64,000 bases of DNA from Capsaspora owczarzaki ATCC 30864 (Eukaryota; Opisthokonta; Filasterea). Below, one piece after another: positions 35,654-45,222 of this stretch. How positions within the stretch are numbered: position 1 is the stretch's first letter; every line of letters starts with the position of its first letter. The DNA is taken from contig NW_011887297.1 of NCBI RefSeq assembly GCF_000151315.2, positions 1,155,587 to 1,219,586 on the forward strand. Direction: 5' to 3'. A program made the translations under genes and the position numbers. The notes under the pieces were generated by a model. The model was not told where the DNA came from and searched no databases. It was given only the letters and a program-made list of their open reading frames with translations.

Positions 35654-35996
35654 TCAAGCAATCACGCAGCCGCCTTTTGCGCTATTTTTGCACTCTTCGC
35701 AGAATGCCTTGTCTTTCTATGAGCGTGGCGAGGCAGTTGCGAGTGAGTTGCAAATCCAAACTCAAACTCACAGCCATCCATTCTGATCTTTTGTTTCAGT
35801 ACCTTGACGAATGCTTCGCTCATTGTGAGCTGCTTTGTGCACTTGGCGCACTTGACGCAGGTTTCGTGGAAGGCCTTCTTGCCGAGCTTGACAAACTCGC
35901 CTTGGATGATCTTGCCGCAGCTGCCGCAGCGCTGGTCGTCCAAGAAGGTCGGGCGACTGGGGCCGCTGCCCGCGTTATCCGATGGGAATGGCGACG
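35654..35996 (-). CDS. Single-LIM-domain protein (5' exon not resolved)
   Basis: Two exons are clear: 35996-35803 and 35716-35654. Together they encode a Pro/Ser-rich lead (SPFPSDNAGSGPSRPTF) and one complete LIM zinc-binding domain: CGSCGKII, then H-x2-C-x2-C (HETCVKCAKC), then FCEECK with the last zinc ligand C in GGC, ending in GGCVIA. Exon 35996 starts two bases inside a codon, so at least one upstream exon with the start codon lies further right (within about 36,000-36,420); I could not choose it with confidence. LIM domains are protein-protein adaptors, often at actin structures. The gene converges with TMEM14. Confidence 0.7.
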
Positions 35997-37367
35997 CTGT
36001 TCAACACCCCCCCCCGCAGACAAAGAAACAAAAAAAGCCATCGCATTAGAACATGAGCTTTTTGTTGTTGGTTGTTATTGTTCAGTGAGTGCTGATCAGT
36101 CAGCGTCGTCGTCGTCGTGTAGTGTGGCTGAGGGCCTTTGCGGTGTTGTGGTTCAATTGAGCCAGTATCCGCGCTTTATCCCACGATTCCATCACTGTCT
36201 CACTCCAAGCACTACACAAGCACAAACCCCCTCCCCCTGCCAAACACCACTAGCAAAGGAAAGCTGAAGCATGCATGGGAAGGAGGGGGGATGGAAGTGA
36301 TCCACAACAATAACGGTTTGCGGTTCTGTTGAGTTTGGCTGCTTCATCTTCATCCCCTCTCCCCCGTTAATGGCTGTGTGTCTCCCGTCCTGCTTGATTA
36401 GGATCACGCGATTTGGCGGAAACCAAGCAAGACTGACGTGTGAAAATGCGGGGGGTTTTGGTCGGCTACACAGCCAACGGGTTTTTGGCTGCGTTGGATA
36501 CTGATTTTATCTCTATTTGGCGAGGTTTCCGAGTACTTTTTTCCTAACGGCGCTCCATACGGCGCGGTGAGTAATGGAAACTTACACATTCTGGTGTTTA
36601 GCTGTGTGTAAAAAGACTGCTTCGTTGGCAATAAAAAACAAGGAACTAGACCAATCCAAACACCGCACCATCTTAAGCTGTACAATGACAGCACATGGAG
36701 TACTCCAAACATCGCTATCACCTGGACTCCCTGGGGATCTCGGCGTAGGTCGAACCGTTGCAGTTTGTTGATCTCAACTGTTTTTGTTTTTTGTTTTTTT
36801 CCCCTCCCGAAGCCCCCGAAGAGCCCAGGGTCGTGTTTGTGTTTGTTGTGTTTTGCTGTGTTGTGTTATTTTCGGAGTCTGAGAAATTTATAATAGCTGG
36901 ACAGATGGTTGTTTACTCAGTCGTTTGTTCCATAGCTTGGCTGTCTTTTCAGAGTAACAGAGTACGTCGAGTCATGCTTCCGTGTCAAAGTACAGAGCGG
37001 CTAAAGTCCCCCGCAAGCCGCCTTGGCATGTGGATTGCGATTGTTTCAAGCATCTGGACACGCGCATCGTGGCGGCAGCGCGGGCCAGACGAGCACAGCA
37101 AACTTGAGCCGTTCACAGTTTTTTTTGAAACGCCAAAGCCAGTCCTAAAAACGATGGAGTCGCTGGATCAGCGTCAGCCTGCCGCGACCGAGCTGCGCGA
37201 TCTGGATCTGCAAGCATGGAATACTCTGAAAGCACTGCACCTGTGGCGGAAGACGGGGTGGGGGCGGGGGCGACTGGGGACGTACGAATACCATGCGGAC
37301 ATCATCGCCAATGCTTCGAATGCTATTGCTCACCTCACATCCGCTGAACCTTGGATCAGATTCTACC
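35997..37367. other. Region between LIM and LRR-kinase genes
   Basis: About 1.4 kb with no securely defined exon. It should contain the missing first exon of the LIM gene (minus strand) and the promoter of the LRR-kinase gene (plus). An open plus-strand frame from 36758 to 37435 looks non-conserved and overlaps the LRR gene's first exon in another frame, so I do not call it. C and G homopolymers occur near 36,006-36,016. Confidence 0.4.
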
Positions 37368-40300
37368 ATGAGTGGCAACAAGAAGACCGGCGAGTCCCTA
37401 GCCAAAAAGATCAAGGGCGCGCGCGGTGGCATTGAGCAAGTCACTCTGAATGCATGTTCTCTCTGCTCATCGCGTCTGCATTACTAACTTTTACTGCTGC
37501 TCGTGCTGCTAGATTTCGCGATCAAGAAATGGGTCCCAAAGGTGCACACGTGATTGCAGAGGAACTCAAAGTGAACACGACGCTGGTAGCGCTCGGGTAA
37601 GTCATGTTCATTTTTTTCACTCGCTTGTTTCCGTGTACTCATTGCATCTCTACAGCATGGGGCGCAATGCTATCGGCGATATAGGCGCACAATCAATCGC
37701 TGCAGCTCTCAGGCAAAACCATACGTTGACGCGCATCGTGTTGTCGTTTCGTTTTCGTTTTCGTTTTCCTGTGCTTGTTGCTTTTGCCACAAACTGGAAA
37801 CTAACCTGTCCTCTTTCTCAGCTTGTACAACAATGACATTGGCCCTGTTGGCGCAAACGAGCTTGCCACGGTGCTTGGCACCGAATCTTCCCGCTTGGCC
37901 ATTCTTGCGTACGATCTCTCTCTGCCCGCGTTTTGACATTGTTGGATGGTTTGTTGCCAGTCTAGAGCTCACATTGCGCCCGATGTGCACATGATTTAGG
38001 TTGTTTGAGAACCACATTGGTGATGAAGGTGCTATCGCAATGGCCCTTGCCCTTAAAAACAACAAGACGCTGACTCAGTTGTAGTAAGGTTCTTCTTCGT
38101 ACGGAGGTTGTGGCAACGCGCCTTGTCGCCATCGTTCTCAACCTTGATCTCCGGTCTGTTCGGTGCAGTTTGGCCAACAATAAGATTGGCGAAGTTGGAG
38201 CGAGAGCCCTCGCACTTGCTCTCCAAACCAACTCCAGTTTGACAGGATTGTCGTACGTCACACCCTATCGTTTATGCCGCTTCGTTTTCTGCTCGTGCTC
38301 GGCGCTACTTGTACTAACCTGTCCCCGCACGTTGCAGTCTCCATGAAAATAGTATCGGTGATGCAGGAGCGCTGGCGATCGCCGAGGCGCTGGCAGTCAA
38401 CACGTCCATGACTGAGCTCTAGTAAGTGTCTTGCTTGCTCGTGTTTTTGGCGGTGGCGGCTTGTTGCTTCTCGATCAGGCAAAAACGAACTTGATTTTGC
38501 TTCATTTCTCTCGTTGACACGGCAGCTTGCACACGAATGGCATTGGTGATCCGGGCGCGATTGCGATTGCCACGGCGCTCACCAAGAACAAGACCTTGAC
38601 TCGTTTAGCGTCAGTGACTCGTTTACAATAGCCGGCTTGCACTCGGGCTAAACGCTTACCTGTGCGCTTTGTTTGATTCGATCGATAGGCTGGAGCAAAA
38701 CAACATTGGGAAGGCTGGTGCCGAGAAAATTGCTGCCGCACTCAAAGAAAACGAAAGTCTGACCGAGTTGGAGTGAGTTTGTTCTGCCGTTTTCGCAACG
38801 CGCAGCCAGCTGGCTGATCATGAATCGCACAACCTAACTTGGCCGTTGTCATTCCTTCGCGATAGTCTGGGTGAGAATGAAATCCCGTCCGACGTTGTAA
38901 AAAAGTTCAAGGCGCCCAGCGATAAGAAAAAGTGCACCATTCGGTAAGTCTTCTACGTCCGGGCTTGTGTGTCGTGAAAAGACGGATTTCTCACTCAGTG
39001 TGCCATCTGGTCTTCCTGCTGTTTTTGCTTTCTGTTTGTGCAGCTTGGATCACCAGAAAAGCGCAAGGTGAGCAAAGTCCTAGACTGGCTTTTGTTTGCG
39101 TCATTGGAAGCCGAGGAGGGGTCGTCATCGAAAACTTTGACTCAACAACTTTGACTCGTTTCTTTTCCGTTTTCAGCGTCGTCCAGTCCGAGCCTAGTAT
39201 CGTTTCCATCGTCGGCAAAGCCACCAGCGGTTCATTAAAGTAGGTCGAAATGTCTCCAGATTGTGGTTTGTTTCTCAACCGCTGGTACTCATGTTTCGTT
39301 TCTATTGTTGCGCAGTTTGGAGAGCAAGAAGATTGCCGAACTTGCCATGGAAGCCATCTCGCGGGCTATCGTGACGAACGGGACGATCACAAAAATGAAG
39401 TACGCCGATTCGAGCAGACTTGCGTTACGTTTTTTTTTTTTACTTCCTTTGCCCGTTTTTGTTCATCGCCTAACCTGTGAATGTCTATGAGCCAGTTTGA
39501 AGAACAACACCCTCGCAGATATCGGTGCTAGACTTTTGGTCGAAAATTTGGTCGATAGCAAGCTGCATCTGAATCTTGTCAGCTTAAAGTAAGTGGACTT
39601 CTCATACCTATCCCCCCTCCAATTTTGTCTTGCAGAGTCGTTGTTGCTCATTTGCTGTCCGTCTCGTGCCACACACATCGTCAGCTTGGATTCCAACAAC
39701 ATTGGCAACGATGGAATGGGTCATCTTTGCAAGCTCCTCGAGGGGTCTGCTTTGCAAGAATTGAGGTAGCGTTCGTCCTTGCTTTGTCAACCGACGTATT
39801 CTTCAAATCGTTTGACTGACTCGCTTTCACTAGTCTGAACCATAATTGGATTGGTGATGCTGGAGCCCAGGCCATCGCGAGCACACTTACAGCCACCACT
39901 CGCAAGTTTGATCAAATGGAGCTCAGGTGAGAAGTTCAATGATCGACGCGCAGGTTGTTTCTCGGTGTGTGTTTTGAAGTCTCCTCTCACTTTTTTTGTT
40001 GACTTTTGACACAGGCTGAAGGGCAATCGGATTGGCGAATTGGGTGGTGACGCAATACTCCTCGCTCTGAAACCTCTGAGCACGCAATTCAAGCTCGAGT
40101 AAGTGACATGGCTGCATCTGTTGCAGGCGAGTTGCGGCGGCTGTTTTCCGACTGGCTCATCTGTGATTTGTGTCGAATTCAGCCTGTCCGAGAACAGATT
40201 GCCCGCGAGGTGCACGGAAAAGTTTGACCAGCTCAAGTCTGTCCTGTACGCTCAATTTTTATTTATTGATTCTTATGATGAATGTTTTTCGGTTTCGAGT

Positions 40301-42153
40301 CTTTTTGGGTTGGTGAAATTTCCTTTTTTTCGCGTCACTCACTTTTCACCGTTTCACTGCTCAATAGGGTTGACAAGCAAGACACGCCCCCACCCATCAC
40401 CACTCTTCTGGATCGTCTGCGCAGCTACGAGACACAAATGATGACAGACCACATGGAGTTTCGCTCGCTGTTCTTTGAGCTCGAATCCGCTCTGGCCGCG
40501 TCGAGCACATTTACCGAGAGGATTCTTGCCGATGTTGTGGTGCAGCAAGAGGAAATCTCCAAACTCAACCGGCAGATGAGCGCATGGCCCAAGAAGCTCG
40601 AGAAGGCGCGCATCAAACGTGATACTGCCGAGAAAGATCTCAAGACGAAAGAGCTCGAGTTGGAGGAGATCAAGACCAAGAATGAGGTACTCGAGTTTCA
40701 GATGAGCAAGGTTCGCAACAACGAGGAAAAGCTGCGATTGCTTGCGGAACAAGTGCAAGCTGCCGAAGCCCGACAAGCTGCCACCAATGCGGAACTCCAG
40801 GGAGCTCGCGGTGAAATAGGCCGTCTTCATACTGCATCGCAGAAGGCACACACGGATCTCACAGCTCTTCGAGCGGAGCTCGCTCGCAAGAGCACCGAAC
40901 TCGAGCAGGCGCAAGCTCAAGTACAAGCTCAAGCACAAGCTCAAGTACAAGCCGCCGCGCGTGCTCCTGCCGCCGTCCCTGTAACTGCCCCTTTAACCGC
41001 CCCTTTAACCGCCCCTTTAACCGCCTCGCCAGCCCGTGGTCCTACTGCTGCCGAGTCAACTTCACCTGCCATGGGTGTAGCAATCCCCAAAATTCCGCTC
41101 AAAGATCTGTCCAATGCGACCAGCCAGTTTGCAGACAACAACGCGCTCGGTAGCGGTGGTTTCGGCAAAGTGTACGCTGGTGTCTGGTCGCAACAAGTTG
41201 CTGTCAAGCGCCTGGCGAACCAATCCAACCAAGGGACTCAGCAATTCCAGGCCGAGCTTGAGGCCTTGTCGCGGTTTCGACATCCAAACATTGTCACGCT
41301 CTTGTGCTATGCCGAGGAAGGCACTGAGCGCTGCCTTGCGTATGAGTTGATGATCAATGGGTCTGTTCGCGATCGCCTCGACCGCAAATCCGGCAGCCCT
41401 GCACTGACTTGGCCGCAACGACACCGCATTGCGCGCGATGTGGCTCGGGCAATGGACTATGTACAAACCGCTTATCGTCAGCCGCTATTCCATCTAGATC
41501 TCAAAACGGCCAATGTGCTATTGGACGCTGAGTGGGTTGCCAAAGTTGCTGATTTCGGTCTCAACCGCGTTGCGCCGCTCAATTACGACGCGCACAACTA
41601 CATTCGGACGGAGACTGTGCAAGGAACGAAGGGCTACATGTGTCCCGAGTATCAGACCGAGGGCAAAGTGTCCGTCAAAACCGACGTGTACTCTTACGGA
41701 ATCATTCTGCTCGAGATACTGACAGCCAGAGCTCCCAACATGGACCTGACGGCTGATGTACGCAGAGTGTTCAAGCGAAAGCGAGTGATGAACGATATTC
41801 TCGACGCCGCCATCTCGTGGGACGCGGCAGATGCCGAGTCCGCCAATGACATGGGCCATCTTGCATTGGACTGTCTTGAGTCTCGAGTCGATCGGCCCTC
41901 CTTTGGTGTAATTCTGCGGCGGCTGATGGGCGAAGATCCTGATTCAGAGCCAGATGTCGAGGGCGAGCGAGCCCGCGAGTGTCTTGTCTGTGCCGAGGCG
42001 CCGACGACCGCCAAGCTCAATCCTTGCCACCACGCCTGTGTTTGTGTGTCGTGTGCAAAGCGGTTGATCGAGCTCCACTTGAGCTGTCCAGTTTGCCGAG
42101 CGCCAATTGAGAGCATGACCGAGGGTCAATATTCTCAAACGTACGTCGCGTGA
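37368..42153 (+). CDS. LRR / coiled-coil / Pelle-type kinase / RING protein
   Basis: About 1,065 aa. Eighteen exons after a provisional first exon (37368-37439): 37513-37596, 37656-37739, 37822-37908, 38000-38083, 38169-38252, 38338-38421, 38526-38609, 38689-38772, 38866-38943, 39044-39067, 39177-39239, 39316-39399, 39496-39588, 39685-39765, 39834-39926, 40015-40098, 40183-40245, 40368-42153. Nearly every exon is one 28-residue ribonuclease-inhibitor-type LRR (LxxNxIGDxGAxAIAxAL) cut in phase 2. Blocks of eight and six LRRs are separated by a Lys-rich spacer. The last exon holds a coiled coil (about 40,440-40,910), an Ala/Pro linker, a kinase (GSGGFGKVY, VAVKRL, HLDLKTANV, DFGLN, GTKGYMCPEY) and a C3HC4 RING (CLVCAE, CHHACVCVSC, CPVC). 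The kinase is IRAK/Pelle-like and non-RD. No transmembrane segment is seen. Exon 1 does not join exon 2 in phase. Confidence 0.85.
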
Positions 42154-42169
42154 GTGTGAGGTCGAGTTC

Positions 42170-42175
42170 AATAAA
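42170..42175 (+). terminator. Poly(A) signal of the LRR-kinase gene
   Basis: AATAAA begins 17 nt after the stop codon at 42153, followed by T-rich DNA and then a CA dinucleotide tract (about 42,236-42,270). Position and motif fit a cleavage and polyadenylation signal with a very short 3' UTR. Confidence 0.55.
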
Positions 42176-42236
42176 CTATTTATAAACTATTTATTCATAA
42201 CTTCTTGAAAGCGCAAAACAACAAAAAAAATTCTCA

Positions 42237-42269
<33 letters not shown>

Positions 42270-42341
42270 CAAAACATTTCACAAAACAAAACCGGACAAA
42301 CAATCAAAGATCCACAACATTTCAGTGCTACACAGCTCCTA

Positions 42342-44786
42342 TCAATCATCGGCATTTCGCTGCTGCGTATTTCGAGCAGTCAGCTGGCCACCTGGATTGG
42401 CACCTTCGTTTGTGGTAACGATCGTGTCCATGGCAATCTCTTCGTCGTCGTCGTCCTGCGACACTTGCAAGTACGGGTTGTCGGCGCCAGGGCGGAAGTG
42501 CACACTGGGTCAAGCGTCACGAGTAGATTATCGACAAAGTGAGCGAGGAGATGAACCAAACGAACAAACGAACAAACAAACAAACAAACCAAAAACACCA
42601 CGCCGCCATCTTACCCGATCCAGATGAAAAAGCCGAGCATCAGGAGCTCTTCAAACAGCTTGGCCAACCACTCGTACTTGAACGGCAAGGCAAGACGGAG
42701 CAACTCGACAAAAATCTCGTTGAGGAAGACGTAGATAAACACAGCGGCGTAGAGATAGCGGAAGAGCTTGAGCTTGGGGAGAGCGCGGTTGGCTGCGGGA
42801 TGACACGTCAGTGGAGTGAGCAGCCAAGAGATGAGACACACGATGCGACATCAGCGGGGGACAGAAAAGATACACACGCACATGCGCGACAGCTTTTTGC
42901 AACATACCTTTGCCGTCAACGCCGATCGAGCTGTGTAAATGCTTGATCGACCACATAATCATGACGAGAACAACACCACAGCTGATAATGTTCACCATCT
43001 TGTTGATTCGGTTCCACTCGGCGTGCATTTGATCGGACACGTCCAACTCTTCGGAAATGATGCTGGCACTGTTCGACAGCAGCTGCAAGCCCAGAATTCC
43101 CGCCAGCACGTACTTTTCTCGCGCCGACAGGTAGAACTTGATGAATGTGAAGCCGGCACCAATCATGGCAATTGCCACGAAAAACAGGCCAGTGCGGGCA
43201 AATCGGAAAATGTAGTAAAAGACTTGCCATGCCTCGTTGGCAGTGCCTTCGGTCTGAAGGGTGCGGTCGCGCATCTAAAGAGTTGGAAAAGGAAGAAAAA
43301 TGCAACGTGAACGGGAGATTTCACAAAAAACAAAAAAAAAACAAAAAAAAAAAAAACAAAACAATAAAGCGAGACAGCAAGCACTTCGGATCCAGTGAAG
43401 CAAAGTGTATTGCTTCTTTTTCAACCGTTGAAAACTCACCGCGAGCGAAAACGAGCTGCAGGCCTTCAAGAAAACCAAAACAAGCATCAAGTAGTGAATC
43501 TTGAAGACCATGTTGCGGCGACTGACCAAAATTCCCGTCCAAAGGATTGCCGCGCACACAAAGCAAACGGAAGTGACGACGAGGACGATTGGCAGAGGCG
43601 ATTCGCTGGCAGACAGGTAGTCGCGGTTGCCGGAGGCGTCGAGATTGTATTGCTCAATGTGCAACTGACAATGGGGGGAAGCAGAAAGAGCCGACAAAAG
43701 AAAGAAAAAACAAACATGATAGTGGTGAGCAACACAACGCACGCATGATTCAACGCCAAGCCAACGGTGCAGACGAAAAACACTACCTTCATGGAGACGG
43801 CAGAGTACGGAACAGAGGAGACACCGGTCGGGCTGGCCATGAGATTGTGGCAGTTAAAGAAGGCAACGTCGTACATGAACTCGGTTTGTGCGGTCGCTTC
43901 AATGACAATGGACTTTGTGCCGTTTGGGAAGACGGCGCTGGATTCGTTCTGAGCGACCTTGCCGACGCGCTTTCCATCGACCGTTCCATAGGACACGCGT
44001 GCCATGGCGTTTGCACCGCGGCTGATGGTCGTAAACTCGCCATTCGCGCTCAGCCACAACTGAATGACGTTGCGCTCTGGCACGGCCTTGATCGGGCAGC
44101 TGGTTTGGATGTACGTCTCAGAGTACATTGCGTCCGTTTCCGTGAGCCAAATGACAATCGCTGTCGGCGCGGTGGTCAACGGCGCGCCCGACAAGCTCTT
44201 GATCTAAACACAGCAATAGTGCGGTCAGTTTGTCAGCATCATGCACACTTGGTTCCAAGGCATAGAGGTATCGCTCAAGAGCCGGGTTTTTGAAATGTAG
44301 GTCTTTCCAATGCAGTTCCCCCCCCCCCCACCCCACCACACACTCTCGCTCAGCACCCCCAACACAGAATGAAGGGGCGCAAACATTTTGTTGCTCGTTT
44401 TGCAATGTGAGCGAGAACGACGGCCGCGGTCGAAGCGAGCGGTAACCGTGAGTTTGAAGCGTCATCGCTCTCCATTCCCGCTTCACCCCATTGCCCCTCA
44501 ACACCCCGACCACCCACCTCCGGTGGAGATTACTATTTGTTCAACATCAACAAAGGGAAGGGGACGATGACTTGTGGCTGTGGCTGGCGTGGTGGGTTGT
44601 CGTTTTACATTGTACGAGAGCAGCGTCATGTCGATGATGCCACGTTGGAGGAGGCCAAAGTTGGTGACTGCGACGCTCGCCCGTGTCGTCGACCTCGAGC
44701 GTGTGGATGTCGGCGCGTGCAAAGGGCGCGAGCAGAGAGAGCAGCAGCAGCAGCAGCAGCGGCACAGAGACCCGCTGCAAACGCAT
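42342..44786 (-). CDS. GPR107/GPR108-type seven-helix (GOST) protein, apparent frameshift in exon 1
   Basis: Six exons: 44786-44609, 44203-43787, 43664-43440, 43274-42908, 42792-42615, 42504-42342. GOST proteins have a lumenal beta-domain and seven helices and act in Golgi/endosome trafficking. Exon 1 has a Leu-rich signal peptide (VSVPLLLLLLLSLLAPFARAD) and then the family start (IHTLEVDD...; SVAVTNFGLLQRGIIDMTLLSYN). These two parts are in different frames: exon 1 is 178 nt where a multiple of three is needed, so an apparent one-base insertion (or two-base loss) lies near 44,675-44,690. Later exons are intact: lumenal domain (TAIVIWLTETDAMYSETY), KIHYLMLVLVFLKACSSF, GAGFTFIKFYLSAREKYVLAG, KMVNIISCGVVLVMIMWSIK. 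The signature GxGxxFxKxxLxxREK is typical of the Lung 7-TM family. Confidence 0.85.
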
Positions 44787-45222
44787 TTGTGTTTGAATAG
44801 AGAGAGAGAGAGAGTAAGAAGGGCAAAAAGTAAGACTGCGGGCTGATAACTTAGGAAGGGATGATCAAAGGCCAATGATGAGAGAGTTGAATGAGAACGG
44901 TAGTGGTTGTCGGGTGCTGCTGGTGCTTGGTGCTGGTGGGCGATGGGATCCGAAATTTGGACTTGCCGATTGACCGTTTCCCCAGTTCAGCTGGTTTGGT
45001 GTGCAATTTCAAGCCTTGAATGAATGTCATGGGGATACTTGTGTACATGCATTGCAGGTGCTCCGATCACCGATAGGACGTGTGCATCTTCCATCACTCG
45101 TTTCAAAAGTCAAAATTCACGCACTGCAGCTCGTGTCTCCATTTTTTATGTAATACAGTAGCATACATCCTCACGCATGCTTTAATAATAGTCTTACTCA
45201 GTCGTCCTCCACTTGCTGCAAG
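44787..45222. promoter_or_regulatory. Divergent promoter region: GPR107-like and ERA
   Basis: 436 bp between two divergent genes. A GA microsatellite (about 44,800-44,815) lies just upstream of the GPR107-like start. No coding sequence or TATA box is convincing. Confidence 0.4.

Noticed and set aside
36758-37435. 225-codon plus-strand open frame before the LRR-kinase gene
   Set aside because: No recognisable domain, no conserved composition, and its end overlaps the more convincing LRR-gene start in another frame.
40980-41025. 15-bp tandem repeat (ACCGCCCCTTTA type) as a regulatory array
   Set aside because: It is coding, in frame, and gives the PLTAPLTAPLTA linker between coiled coil and kinase.
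44787-44875. Alternative upstream start for the GPR107-like gene in the domain frame
   Set aside because: That frame reads the CTG repeat as poly-Cys and gives no signal peptide, so the Leu-rich signal frame plus a frameshift fits better.
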